Source of the DNA: Alteromonas portus
GTDB lineage: Bacteria; Pseudomonadota; Gammaproteobacteria; Enterobacterales; Alteromonadaceae
Assembly (NCBI RefSeq): GCF_005117025.1
Contig: NZ_SWCO01000003.1
Span: forward strand, 124,001 to 188,000
Direction: 5' to 3'
DNA: 64,000 nucleotides
Shown here: positions 1-10,000 of the stretch, in pieces
Numbering within the stretch: the first letter of the stretch is position 1
How the letters are laid out: each line of letters begins with the position of its first letter
Position numbers and translations under genes: made by a program
Notes under the pieces: generated by a model
What the model was told of the DNA's origin: nothing
What the model saw: only the letters and a program-made list of their open reading frames with translations
Databases searched by the model: none

Positions 1-21
1 TTGAAATTCACGCATATCAAT

Positions 22-47
22 AAAAAAGGGGCAAATGCCCCTTTTTT
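22..47. terminator. Bidirectional intrinsic terminator downstream of sdaA
   Basis: An 11-base perfect stem (AAAAAAGGGGC, loop AAAT, then GCCCCTTTTTT) has an A-tract on one side and a T-tract on the other, so it can work on both strands. It lies 26 bases past the sdaA stop codon and probably also ends a plus-strand gene entering from the left. Confidence 0.85.
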
Positions 48-73
48 GTATTTTCGATACTGGTTTTACGGAG

Positions 74-1447
74 CTAGCACTCAATAATATTTACTGCAAG
101 TCCGCCTCGTGCGGTTTCCTTGTACTTTGTCTTCATGTCGTTACCTGTATCGCGCATGGTTTTAATCACCTTATCTAACGATACTTTTTGCTCACCCGTT
201 CCTCTTAATGCAAGGCGAGACGCATTGATGGCTTTTATTGCGCCCATGGCATTACGTTCAATGCAGGGAACTTGAACAAGACCGCCAACCGGATCACAGG
301 TAAGACCTAGATTATGCTCCATACCTATCTCAGCAGCATTTTCAACTGCAGCCGCAGTACCACCCATAATTTCCGCCAGGGCACCAGCAGCCATTGAACA
401 GGCCACACCAACTTCTCCTTGGCAACCTACTTCGGCACCAGAAATCGACGCATTTTCTTTATAAAGAATACCGATGGCTCCGGCAGTAAGAAGGAAGCGA
501 CTTGCCACTTCTTCATCTACAGGTCTAATAAATTTATCAACGTACTGAAGTACGGCTGGAATAATACCCGCTGCACCGTTAGTGGGTGCGGTAACAACCC
601 GTCCTCCCGCTGCGTTCTCTTCATTAACTGCTAACGCGAACAAATTTACCCAGTCCATGGTTTGCATAGGGTCGTTAGTATGCTCAGTCTGGAGGCGGCG
701 ATACAAACCAGGTGCGCGGCGTACTACTTTTAGGCCGCCAGGAAGTATACCTTCGCTTTCAATACCGCGCTGTATGCAGGCTTTCATGACTAGCCAGATA
801 TTATGTAGCTGCTGCTTTACTTCATGCTTAGGCCTAAAGGTTGCCTCGTTGCGCAACATTAATGAGCTGATACTTAACCCATTGTTCTTACACTGAGCGA
901 GTAAATCGCCGGCAGTTTTAAATGGAAAGGGGACTGAGGCCTGAAGGCTGGCTGCATGGGCTTTAGTCGCATCGAAATCTTCGTCTTTTATTATAAAACC
1001 GCCACCAATACTGTAGTAGGTTTGCGCTTTAACTAATTCGTCTTTTGCATACGCATAGAACGTCAATGCATTAGCGTGCTTTGGTAATGTTTTCCGGCGA
1101 TGAAATACAATGGCGTTTTTATTAGGAAAGCGTACTAATCTTTGACCGTTAAGGCAGAGTTTCTCGCTGTTTCGAATTTCTTCAAGCTTAGATTCAATAG
1201 TGTCTACATCGACAACGTCAGGTAATTCACCTAAAAGACCTAAGATGACAGCTTTGCCAGTGCCATGGCCAATGCCCGTTTGACCAAGAGAACCAAACAG
1301 TTCAACTTTTACGCTATCTACCGTTTCAAAAAGCGCTGCATCTTGAGAGAGCTCCGAAACGAACTCAGCGCCTGCTTTCATTGGGCCAACGGTGTGCGAA
1401 CTAGATGGGCCTATGCCCACGCTGAACATATCAAATACACTGATCAT
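74..1447 (-). CDS. sdaA: L-serine ammonia-lyase (L-serine dehydratase, iron-sulfur type)
   Basis: Deaminates L-serine to pyruvate and ammonia in the cytoplasm using an oxygen-labile 4Fe-4S cluster. The 457-residue product has the usual single-chain form. The N-terminal beta domain opens with [20 protein letters not shown], which is typical of the SdaA/SdaB family. The C-terminal alpha domain carries the cysteine motifs [11 protein letters not shown] and [18 protein letters not shown], which include the expected cluster ligands. It follows pabB and nudL on the same strand, the gene order known from Escherichia coli. A 155-base gap separates it from nudL, so it may have its own promoter. The sdaA/sdaB paralogue distinction cannot be settled from sequence alone; the symbol follows synteny. 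Confidence 0.93.
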   Translation of the reverse strand: MISVFDMFSVGIGPSSSHTVGPMKAGAEFVSELSQDAALFETVDSVKVELFGSLGQTGIGHGTGKAVILGLLGELPDVVDVDTIESKLEEIRNSEKLCLNGQRLVRFPNKNAIVFHRRKTLPKHANALTFYAYAKDELVKAQTYYSIGGGFIIKDEDFDATKAHAASLQASVPFPFKTAGDLLAQCKNNGLSISSLMLRNEATFRPKHEVKQQLHNIWLVMKACIQRGIESEGILPGGLKVVRRAPGLYRRLQTEHTNDPMQTMDWVNLFALAVNEENAAGGRVVTAPTNGAAGIIPAVLQYVDKFIRPVDEEVASRFLLTAGAIGILYKENASISGAEVGCQGEVGVACSMAAGALAEIMGGTAAAVENAAEIGMEHNLGLTCDPVGGLVQVPCIERNAMGAIKAINASRLALRGTGEQKVSLDKVIKTMRDTGNDMKTKYKETARGGLAVNIIEC

Positions 1448-1602
1448 AAACTTTCAAAAATTAAAACAAAGTAATAATTAGATCATGCATCCACTGGTTG
1501 AAAACCACAATACAGAAAAGCTAATAATAAGATTAGTTTTGCTAATATGCTGTAAAGTTTAATTTATAGTAAAGCGGCGCTCTATATAGGTTTGTAAGCC
1601 GA

Positions 1603-2175
1603 TTACGGATGTATGTGATGGGAAAGGTTTCTGAGCATAGCAGCAGTTGCCCCCCAAATCATGCGATGCTGCCAGGGAATGAAATAGATAGGAAAGGCTT
1701 GTTTATTACGGTGCGTAGTGTGTACTAGGTGATTTTTTCTATTAAGCACATGAGCAAGGGGGACTTCGAATGCGCTCTCAACTTCGTTTTTATCTATTAG
1801 CGGCGTGAAATCGGGATTTACAAAGCCGACAACAGGCGCTATTTCGTAGCCGCTGATGGTCCGGTATTTGGGCAGCATGCCTACAACATCAACATGAGTA
1901 GAAGGCAAGCCCACCTCTTCTTCAGCCTCGCGAAGCGCAGCATCAAAGAAAGAACGGTCGGTTTCGTCAACCGCACCGCCTGGAAAACTGATTTGTCCAG
2001 GATGGTGTTTTAGATGGTGTGCACGTTCGGTAAGTAATACTTGAAGCGAGTTGCCATAGTCTATCAAAGGGATTAACACGGCCGCCGGTCGTCCAGCTTT
2101 TCTAAGCGGGAAGTCAGGCTCTGAGTGGGGTTGCCTCAAGTGATGAAACTGAGATAGAAATTCGCTTCTGGTCAT
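1603..2175 (-). CDS. nudL: CoA pyrophosphatase, Nudix family
   Basis: A 190-residue Nudix hydrolase expected to cleave coenzyme A and related CoA compounds to phosphopantetheine and 3',5'-ADP. The Nudix box is visible as FPGGAVDETD...REAEEEVGL. It is preceded by the CoA-specific signature LLTERAHHLKHHPGQISFPG, which matches the NuCoA motif of the former UPF0035 family. It lies 79 bases downstream of pabB on the same strand and upstream of sdaA, so co-transcription with pabB is likely. Length and start fit the family. Confidence 0.9.
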   Translation of the reverse strand: MTRSEFLSQFHHLRQPHSEPDFPLRKAGRPAAVLIPLIDYGNSLQVLLTERAHHLKHHPGQISFPGGAVDETDRSFFDAALREAEEEVGLPSTHVDVVGMLPKYRTISGYEIAPVVGFVNPDFTPLIDKNEVESAFEVPLAHVLNRKNHLVHTTHRNKQAFPIYFIPWQHRMIWGATAAMLRNLSHHIHP

Positions 2176-2254
2176 TGGTGCTTCGTATTACCTCTTTCCA
2201 AATGTACCCATCATGCACGACACATACTCGTTACGCTATGCATTATTTAAGTGT

Positions 2255-3706
2255 TTAAACTTCATCGTGCTTTCGATTCATAGCTTCTAATACTGGCAGT
2301 ATTTTGGACACCTTATCTAGGGTTTCTTGATACTCTTCGGTTGGCTTAGAGTCTAGCACAATACCACCGCCGGCCCAGCAATGTAGCGTGTTCTTTTCGG
2401 CTAAAACCGTTCGTATACAAATGCTTGAATCCATATCTTCGCGAAATCCCATGTAAAACACGCTGCCACAATATATATGGCGGCGGTGTGGCTCAAGTTC
2501 ATCAATCACTTCCATTGCACGTATTTTAGGCGCACCGGTTATAGAGCCACCGGGAAATGCAGAAGCCAATAGGGCCAAGGGCGAAGAATTGTCATTCAGC
2601 TCGCCAATTACTGTGCTTACTAAATGATGAACTGCCTCGTAGCTTTCAAGGGCAAACAATGCCGGCACTTTTACAGAATTTGGCTTACAGTGTTTAGAAA
2701 TATCATTACGCAGCAAGTCTACAATCATAAGATTTTCAGCGCGGTCTTTTTCTGCGCTAAGTAAACTTTGTGCACTGGCTTTGTCTCTTGTGATATCGGC
2801 AAAGCGCGGCCGTGTGCCTTTGATTGGTTTTGTTTCTACTGCCCCATTGCTTACACGCAAAAAGCGTTCGGGAGAAATAGATGCAATACAACTTTCAGGA
2901 AGCTTGTAGTAGGCAGAAAAGGGCGCTTGATTTTGATTGCGTAACTCACAATATGCTTGCCACACACTGCCTTCAAACGTTGCACTGAATCGCTGTGCCA
3001 TGTTCACCTGATAGCAATCGCCAGCTCGCAAATACCGGTGTATTTTGCTTAGGCAAGCTTCATATTCTAATTTAGTTAAATTAGATTTGAAGTCAGACGT
3101 AAGCGCAAAATAAGAGTCTGATGACACGTTAGTAATTGCAGAAAAATACTCTTCCAGTGGTTGATTTTTTGCAGTGCAATAATAAATGAATCCCGTTTGG
3201 GTATCTTCAATAAGAGAGCAAAGGTAAAGTCCCACAGCAAAATCAGGCGTGTTGTAGTCACTTTTAGCATTACTTGGCAATGCTTCGTAAAAACGCCCTG
3301 TGTCATAGCCTGCCATGCCCGCTACACCAACTATGAATGGCAAACACGAGAGATCATATTCTGTGTCTAATTCAACAGACTTCACCCTGGTATGCAAGTG
3401 TGTCTGAACCGCCTCGAAAGGCTGCATGTCTAGCTGCTCTCTGGAAGAGGTATCTAATTCGACTAGTTCAACATTGCCGTCTTTAGCTTCAACAACCGCT
3501 TCTGGTGAAAACGCCATAATATTAAACCGGCCTTCACTTTTTTTCGATCCCGATGTATCTAACAAAATTGAATAGGGCAGTGTAGATACTTGTTCAAAAA
3601 GGTGATTAAACACTGCAGTGCATTCACAGTTAAGGGAAAACCTTTCGGCTAACTCTTTTTGAGTAAAACGGGAGACATGAACGTGAATTGTATCTGGGTG
3701 TAACAT
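2255..3706 (-). CDS. pabB: Aminodeoxychorismate synthase component I
   Basis: Catalyses the first step of p-aminobenzoate (folate) synthesis, amination of chorismate to 4-amino-4-deoxychorismate, with a PabA glutaminase partner that is not encoded here. The 483-residue protein has an N-terminal anthranilate-synthase-like half and a chorismate-binding C-terminal half. The latter carries ETKPIKGTRPR, whose lysine (PIKGT) distinguishes PabB from TrpE (PIAGT). Further family motifs are FPGGSITGAPKIRAMEVI and the terminal GGGIVLDSKPTEEYQET. It is the first gene of a minus-strand pabB-nudL-(sdaA) group and is divergent from the fumarase gene across a 270-base gap that should hold both promoters. 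Confidence 0.93.
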   Translation of the reverse strand: MLHPDTIHVHVSRFTQKELAERFSLNCECTAVFNHLFEQVSTLPYSILLDTSGSKKSEGRFNIMAFSPEAVVEAKDGNVELVELDTSSREQLDMQPFEAVQTHLHTRVKSVELDTEYDLSCLPFIVGVAGMAGYDTGRFYEALPSNAKSDYNTPDFAVGLYLCSLIEDTQTGFIYYCTAKNQPLEEYFSAITNVSSDSYFALTSDFKSNLTKLEYEACLSKIHRYLRAGDCYQVNMAQRFSATFEGSVWQAYCELRNQNQAPFSAYYKLPESCIASISPERFLRVSNGAVETKPIKGTRPRFADITRDKASAQSLLSAEKDRAENLMIVDLLRNDISKHCKPNSVKVPALFALESYEAVHHLVSTVIGELNDNSSPLALLASAFPGGSITGAPKIRAMEVIDELEPHRRHIYCGSVFYMGFREDMDSSICIRTVLAEKNTLHCWAGGGIVLDSKPTEEYQETLDKVSKILPVLEAMNRKHDEV

Positions 3707-3976
3707 AGGTGTTTTCTGTACTTCTTTTTATGGCCGGCGTTTTGTTGCGTAATACAAACATGCAACGACCTTCTATTTCTAACTGTTATAGGCTAATAAG
3801 CGCATTTCACCATTGGCGTTAGAACGTTTGGTTGGTGCTCTAATTCTCATAGTTTTCAAAAATAACTGGAATTAGCCTAATGCGCATGGTTTTACATGGT
3901 GCGATGTCTTTAGATGCGCTAGTATACGCTTTTTTAGCTAGCTAAGACCACGAAAGCCAAATAAAAAGAGGATGTC

Positions 3977-5506
3977 ATGACCGTTATCCGTCAACAAGAC
4001 TTCATTGACAGCATTGAAGATGCCCTACAATTTATTTCTTATTATCACCCGCTAGACTACGTGAAAGCCGTAGAAGAGGCGTATAAAAAAGAAAAAAGCC
4101 AAGCTGCAAAAGATGCCATGGCACAAATTCTTATCAACTCGCGCATGTCTGCCGAAGGTAAGCGCCCTTTATGTCAAGACACGGGAATTGTGACGTGTTT
4201 TGTTAAAGTTGGTATGGGAGTGACGTGGGACAAAACTGACATGACCGTTCAAGAAATGGTTGATGAAGGAACGCGCCGCGCTTATCTCAATCCAGACAAT
4301 CCACTACGAGCGTCAATTGTTGCAGACCCAGCAGGCGCGCGTAAAAATACCAAAGACAATACGCCATCTGTTGTGCATATCGACATGGTAGCGGGCGAAA
4401 AGATTGAAGTGATGATCGCAGCTAAAGGCGGCGGTTCAGAAAATAAATCGAAAATGGTAATGCTTAACCCAAGCGATGATATTGCTGACTGGGTGGTGAA
4501 AACATTACCAACAATGGGCGCTGGTTGGTGTCCGCCAGGCATGCTGGGTATAGGTATTGGTGGTACGGCTGAAAAAGCAGCGGTACTCGCGAAAGAAAGC
4601 CTTATGGACCCTGTAGACATTCAAGAACTTATTGAGCGTGGACCACAAACAACGGATGAAAAACTTCGTCTAGAAATTTTTGACCGCGTTAACAAGTTGG
4701 GTATCGGTGCGCAAGGCCTAGGTGGTTTAACGACTGTTGTTGACGTTAAGATTAAGTCACTTCCTACTCATGCTGCATCAAAACCTGTAGCAATGATCCC
4801 TAACTGTGCTGCAACCCGTCATGCACATTTCTATCTTGATGGTTCGGGTCCAGCGGAACTTACTCCACCTAAGTTAGAAGACTGGCCAGAAGTAACATGG
4901 GAAGTTAGCGAAAACACTCGCCGCGTTAACCTTGATGAAGTAACAAAAGAAGATATCCAAGAATGGAAAGTAGGCGAAACGGTGCTGCTTTCAGGTAAGA
5001 TGCTTACCGGTCGTGATGCTGCTCACAAGCGCATTCAAACCATGATGGAAAACGGTGAAGGCTTACCAGAAGGCGTTGATCTAACTAACCGCTTTATTTA
5101 TTACGTAGGTCCCGTTGACGCCGTTGGTAATGAAGTCGTTGGTCCTGCTGGCCCAACAACCGCTACCCGTATGGATAAATTCACCGACATGATGCTTGAG
5201 AAAACAGGCCTAATCGGCATGATTGGTAAAGCAGAACGCGGTCCAGCAACCGTGGATTCAATTGCAAAACACAAAGCGGTTTATCTAATGGCAGTTGGTG
5301 GAGCGGCTTACCTTGTATCTAAAGCCATTAAGAAATCTCGAGTCGTAGCATTTGAAGATTTAGGAATGGAAGCGATTTACGAGTTTGACGTAGAAGACAT
5401 GCCAGTTACCGTTGCAGTAGACAGCACGGGTGCCAATGCTCACAAAAATGGTCCGGCCATTTGGAAAGCAAAAATTGAAGAGCTTGATGCCTCGCTATCT
5501 AAATAG
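3977..5506 (+). CDS. fumA: Fumarate hydratase, class I (4Fe-4S)
   Basis: Interconverts fumarate and L-malate in the citric acid cycle with an oxygen-sensitive 4Fe-4S cluster. The 509-residue single-chain protein has the alpha part (residues about 1-330) and the beta part (about 335-509). The cluster cysteines can be placed in PLCQDTGIVTCF, GAGWCPPGMLGIG and IPNCAATRHAHFYLDGSG. The C-terminal half has the swivelling-domain signatures GKMLTGRDAAHKR and YVGPVDAVGNEVVGPAGPTT. The ATG follows an AGAGGA ribosome site. The gene is monocistronic, closed by a hairpin about 70 bases downstream. FumA or FumB naming is by class only. Confidence 0.93.
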   Translation: MTVIRQQDFIDSIEDALQFISYYHPLDYVKAVEEAYKKEKSQAAKDAMAQILINSRMSAEGKRPLCQDTGIVTCFVKVGMGVTWDKTDMTVQEMVDEGTRRAYLNPDNPLRASIVADPAGARKNTKDNTPSVVHIDMVAGEKIEVMIAAKGGGSENKSKMVMLNPSDDIADWVVKTLPTMGAGWCPPGMLGIGIGGTAEKAAVLAKESLMDPVDIQELIERGPQTTDEKLRLEIFDRVNKLGIGAQGLGGLTTVVDVKIKSLPTHAASKPVAMIPNCAATRHAHFYLDGSGPAELTPPKLEDWPEVTWEVSENTRRVNLDEVTKEDIQEWKVGETVLLSGKMLTGRDAAHKRIQTMMENGEGLPEGVDLTNRFIYYVGPVDAVGNEVVGPAGPTTATRMDKFTDMMLEKTGLIGMIGKAERGPATVDSIAKHKAVYLMAVGGAAYLVSKAIKKSRVVAFEDLGMEAIYEFDVEDMPVTVAVDSTGANAHKNGPAIWKAKIEELDASLSK

Positions 5507-5576
5507 ATAGGAAGGCAAAACTTAAGATGAGCCGTTCTGCTAAAGAAAGCTACTGAGGTTTTTCGTCACAAAACAA

Positions 5577-5602
5577 AAAACGGGTGCAATAGCACCCGTT
5601 TT
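5577..5602 (+). terminator. Intrinsic terminator after fumarase
   Basis: The hairpin CGGGTGC-AATA-GCACCCG is flanked by an A-run and a TTTT run. It is 70 bases past the fumarase stop codon and well placed to end that transcript. Confidence 0.85.
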
Positions 5603-5670
5603 CATTTGTGTGGTTTCATTTTTTAAAAGGTTTTCGTGCTAGACGTTTTGCCCTAATTTCATTTTAAATT

Positions 5671-5686
5671 TATACCAGTTGGTATA
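5671..5686. promoter_or_regulatory. Perfect palindrome TATACCA-GT-TGGTATA upstream of rmuC
   Basis: A 16-base inverted repeat lies about 55 bases before the rmuC start, in a gap with promoter-like AT-rich sequence. A related ATACCAA/TTGGTAT palindrome occurs upstream of the glutamate dehydrogenase gene at 39925-39944. It could be an operator for a dimeric regulator or a small dispersed palindromic element. I cannot name a factor. Confidence 0.4.
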
Positions 5687-5739
5687 TTTATCTGATTTTG
5701 TTTATAGTGCTGTACAAAATAACAGTATGAACGTGCACT

Positions 5740-7029
5740 ATGTTAATTAACCTTATTTCTAGCGAACCCATTTCCTTTTTAATAGCCTTCGTAAGTGTGT
5801 GTGCTTTTTCACTTTATTCATTTATTCGTGGTCAGGCGAATGCCACCAAGATAGCACAGCTTTCGCAAATCAATGAGCAGCTACAAAATGACTTGAATAG
5901 CGAGCGTATTGCTATTGCCAAGCTTCAAGCACAAAACGATGCGCACCAAGCAAGAATTCAGGCCCTTCATGCTGCGCATGAAGATAAGCTTGCGTCTATG
6001 AATGCATCTGAACAACGTCTGCATACGCAATTCGAAAATTTAGCAAATCGAATATTTGAAGAAAAACAACAGCGTTACTCTCAACAGACAAAACACAACA
6101 TAGAAGCTGTACTCGCTCCGTTTAAAAATGAGTTAGAAGGTTTTAAGCGTCAAATATCGGAACAACATATTCGTGAAGGGCAAGAACGCGCATCGCTTAA
6201 AACCGAAATATTAAGCTTAAAAGCACTTAATCAGAAAATTACAGAAGAAGCGGCAGCACTTACCAGTGCGTTAAAGGGTGATAATAAAAAGCAGGGAAAC
6301 TGGGGCGAAGTGGTGCTTGAACGTATTCTTAAAGAGTCAGGTTTACGGGAAGGTCACGAGTTTGAAACTCAGATGTCTGCAACATCGGAACAGGGCAAGC
6401 GATTCCAGCCTGATGTGGTGGTTCATTTACCCAACGATAAAGATGTAATTATCGACTCAAAAGTTAGTCTTGCCGCGTACGAACGTTATTACAACTGCGA
6501 AGATGAACCCGAAAAAGCGCAATTTTTGAGTCAACATGTAGCGTCTATTAAAGGTCACATAAAAGGCCTTGGGGCTAAGGATTACCAAACATTGAAAGGC
6601 ATCAAAACGCTAGATTATGTTTTACTTTTTATCCCTATAGAACCAGCATTTCTTATTGCAGTAGAAGAAGAGCCTGAATTGGTGACTATGGCACTTAATC
6701 ACAACATAATGCTGGTGAGCCCAACTAACTTATTGGTAGCGTTGAGAACCATTAACAATATTTGGCAGTACGAGTATCAAAATCAAAATGCTCAGCTCAT
6801 TGCTGACCAAGCGGCTAAGCTTTACGACAAGTTCGTTGGCTTTGTGGTAGATATGGAAAAGGTTGGGAAGTCTATGGATACCGCTCACGCAAGTTACGAA
6901 CAAGCAATGGGCAAATTGACCAGTGGTCGCGGGAATATAGTCAGGCAAATTGAAAAGTTTCGCGAACTTGGGGTGCAGCCAAGCAAAAGAATGTCACAGC
7001 ACCTTCAACAGCTTTCGAAAGACGATTAA
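5740..7029 (+). CDS. rmuC: DNA recombination protein RmuC
   Basis: A 429-residue RmuC-family protein, a nuclease-like factor that limits recombination between inverted repeats. A single membrane anchor lies near the N-terminus (about residues 9-29). A long charged coiled coil follows (about 30-180). The RmuC domain contains a PD-(D/E)XK-like core visible in QPDVVVHLPNDKDVIIDSKV. The ATG has no strong Shine-Dalgarno sequence, but the membrane segment supports this start. The gene stands alone between two terminators. Family assignment is firm; the biochemical activity is inferred from the family. Confidence 0.92.
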   Translation: MLINLISSEPISFLIAFVSVCAFSLYSFIRGQANATKIAQLSQINEQLQNDLNSERIAIAKLQAQNDAHQARIQALHAAHEDKLASMNASEQRLHTQFENLANRIFEEKQQRYSQQTKHNIEAVLAPFKNELEGFKRQISEQHIREGQERASLKTEILSLKALNQKITEEAAALTSALKGDNKKQGNWGEVVLERILKESGLREGHEFETQMSATSEQGKRFQPDVVVHLPNDKDVIIDSKVSLAAYERYYNCEDEPEKAQFLSQHVASIKGHIKGLGAKDYQTLKGIKTLDYVLLFIPIEPAFLIAVEEEPELVTMALNHNIMLVSPTNLLVALRTINNIWQYEYQNQNAQLIADQAAKLYDKFVGFVVDMEKVGKSMDTAHASYEQAMGKLTSGRGNIVRQIEKFRELGVQPSKRMSQHLQQLSKDD

Positions 7030-7056
7030 AAAAGGCCGCAGATGCGGCCTTTTTTT
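7029..7056. terminator. Bidirectional terminator between rmuC and the M36 peptidase gene
   Basis: The stem AAAAAGGCCGC / GCGGCCTTTTT with loop AGAT starts at the rmuC stop codon. The convergent peptidase gene ends 16 bases beyond it. A- and T-tracts on both sides allow termination on both strands. Confidence 0.88.
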
Positions 7057-7071
7057 CATATAAAGGAAACG

Positions 7072-10000
7072 TTATGAACGTTTCATACGTCTACGTAAGT
7101 AGACCGCTGGAGCTAGAAGTAGTGCAATCCAGCCCATTGAACCACCGCTTGAACCTCCGCTTGAAGGTTGAGGTTGTGGAGTAGAAACATTACTCACATT
7201 CACTGTAGTTTGCGCAGTAACTGAACCTTTACCGTCAGATACAGTCACTTCGAATTCAAGTGTAGCGTCAATTGAAATCGAAGGAGTGCTAAATGTGAGC
7301 GTTGCCGTGTCAGCGTTGGTTAATTCTACATCCTGCCCGGCTGTTTGAACCCATGAGTAAGATAGGGTATCACCGTTACGGTCACTTGCTACTGCTTCAA
7401 TAGTTCCAGTTTCACCTTCAATTACCTCAATAGTCTCTGGTACTACTATACGCGGTAGTGAATTGTCACAATCTGCTGTATCACCGGCAACGACTTCGTT
7501 AAATACAGGACCTTCTATATTGGAAAATGTTACATTATCGATAAACCATCCAAAGTCGCTTACAGCTGAATCTGAAGCCATACGGAAACGGAATTTAACG
7601 ACGTTTCCGTTGAGAACTTCGTCAAACACTATTGACTCTGTATTTCCTGCAGTACTAAAGTCGGCAGCTAAATTACGACCGCTGAAGACTGCTCTACCAC
7701 TTAGAGGTTGGTCAGCAATCTCACCAAGGACTTGATTATAGCCCCCGTTTGTAAATTGACCAAAGTTAGTGGCATCTTGCCATTCACCGCCGTTTATGCT
7801 GATTTCGACAACACCACCGTCATAGCCGCTCTCAATTAGATAAGCATGCCAGAAAGATATGGTGAAGTTACCGTTGAAACCAATTTCAACAGTATCGGTT
7901 TCATATGCTACATCAGAAATAAAGTCGTTGTTTCTGATCAGCATAGTTTGAGCACCCAAGTTAACGCCTGGATTCCTAGACTGAAAGAAATTTGTGTTTA
8001 CCGTATCTACAACACGAGTTCCAAGAGCAAGGCCATCACCATCTATAACATTTTCTACAAAGTCTTCAAAAAGAGAAACTGTTTCCATATCGCTGGTCGA
8101 TGAACCACCGACAGGTGCTTTCTTGTCGAAGTCAAAGTTTACAGAAGCTGTTAGCGAAATAGGTTCAGGCTCGACAATGTCATCACCTTCAACTTGCTCA
8201 GGGAAACGAATCTCTAACTCAATTTCATCCGCTGTTCCAGCCCCTTCTAATGAGACTTCAATTCCATCAACTGTGGAGGAACTAAAAGGCGTCATATCGC
8301 CGAACACAATAACGCCATCGTTTTCAATTACAACATCATGATCGCTTACAACTACAATCTGTCCGGTTACTCCCGTTAACGACTCGCTCCCGCTATTATT
8401 TACAGTTACCGATAAAGTAGCTGTCTCGCCATTGTCAAGAATGCCATCAGCACTACAATAACCAACAGTTTCACCATCATAATTTGCATCTAGTGTGAAT
8501 GATGCTGCTGTAAACGAGGCTAACTCTACTGCGTTAGATTCTACTACATTCATGAGATCAGCATCGAATCTGTCTGGAGAAATTGCTCCCAAACCCATAC
8601 CACGCTTCGCGAAAGCAGCAATCGATAATTCAAAATCTTCAGGGTTATTTGCGTAAACTGAGGCAAGAATTGCATCGCGAGCTTCGGTATAAGTTGGCGC
8701 AACAGGCGTCATCTTATAACCCTCTACGATATAGCGAGACATCCGGTCTCGACCTTCGTCAAAACCGTGCTCATTGACAAGTGCTACGTACATCTCCCAA
8801 AGAGTTACTGCCCAAATTTCGCCAGCACCGTGAGGGGAAGCATTTGTCGTAGCAGGGAACCCATCTGGGGCTGCACCTGTAGAAATATGTTGGAAAGTGA
8901 ACGGGTTAATTTCCATGTTTGTCGAATAAGGTGCGCGACGAATACCACGGAAAAAATCAGCTACAAAAGTTCCAACGCCATAGTTTGCCTGAAGCATGTC
9001 ATTACCAGGAATGGCAAGGTCTTCTTCTTTAGTAACAAATAATAAGGCGTGTACGTCTGACCAACCTTCACCCATCGCACGACCTTGGAAATTTATAAGA
9101 CCGCTTGCGTTTCCAACTAGGCGATTTTGAATGTAGTGACCAAATTCGTGAGCAATAATTGCATTGTCAAAAGTTGAATCTTTAAGAGGGAAATTGCTAA
9201 ACATTTCAACTTGAAGGTCAATGTTTGCGTCAACTTCAGCATAAACCTGACTACCTTCTTCAAAGTTTAGACCCATGCTAGGAATTGATACTAAAGGGTC
9301 AGTTCCTCCCATAGGAGCGGGTGTTCCATCATCAATATTGTTTACAATTAACGCTCCGATAGCACCAGCTTCTTGTGCGTTAATTACTTTTTCAGTAAAG
9401 GCACAACCGCCTCTATCAATTATTGCAATATTACCAGCTAGAGCGTCGCTATTGATTGCGGGCTCGCAACCATCTGTTTCGGAACCAGCTGTTAAGTCGC
9501 CGTCAACCAAGCGTACGACACTACCTGAAACATCTGAATATTGTTGAGGCCCAAACGAAGCAATTTGACTTGACTCTAGTAAGCCTAAACCATCAACGTT
9601 AGTAACGACTGTTCCCCAGTCTTCGCCAACAGTCGCATCTTTATCGTTCCATAAATATTGCTGCATACGAGGGCTTGAACCGTCTGCTGGCGTTGCCATG
9701 TTAGCGTTGTTTAGTCCAGAATAATCCTGCGCTTGAAGCTCTAAAGGATCTCCTTCAAAACCACCACGATCGTAGTTTGACAGTTGCGCATTCCCAGATG
9801 CTTCATCGAAACCATAATCATAATAGTAGTCGTGTAAGAAATTGGTCATGTAAAACAGGTTTACAATGGCAGCTTTTCTGTTGTTATAACTGTTTGCGCG
9901 CTCGTCATCACTAAGTACGTAGTCAAAGGTGTTTTGCGACGTTGTTTCAGCAGTAAAGTCACCATTATTAAAACCTTGCGGGGGAATTACGTCTGCGTAA

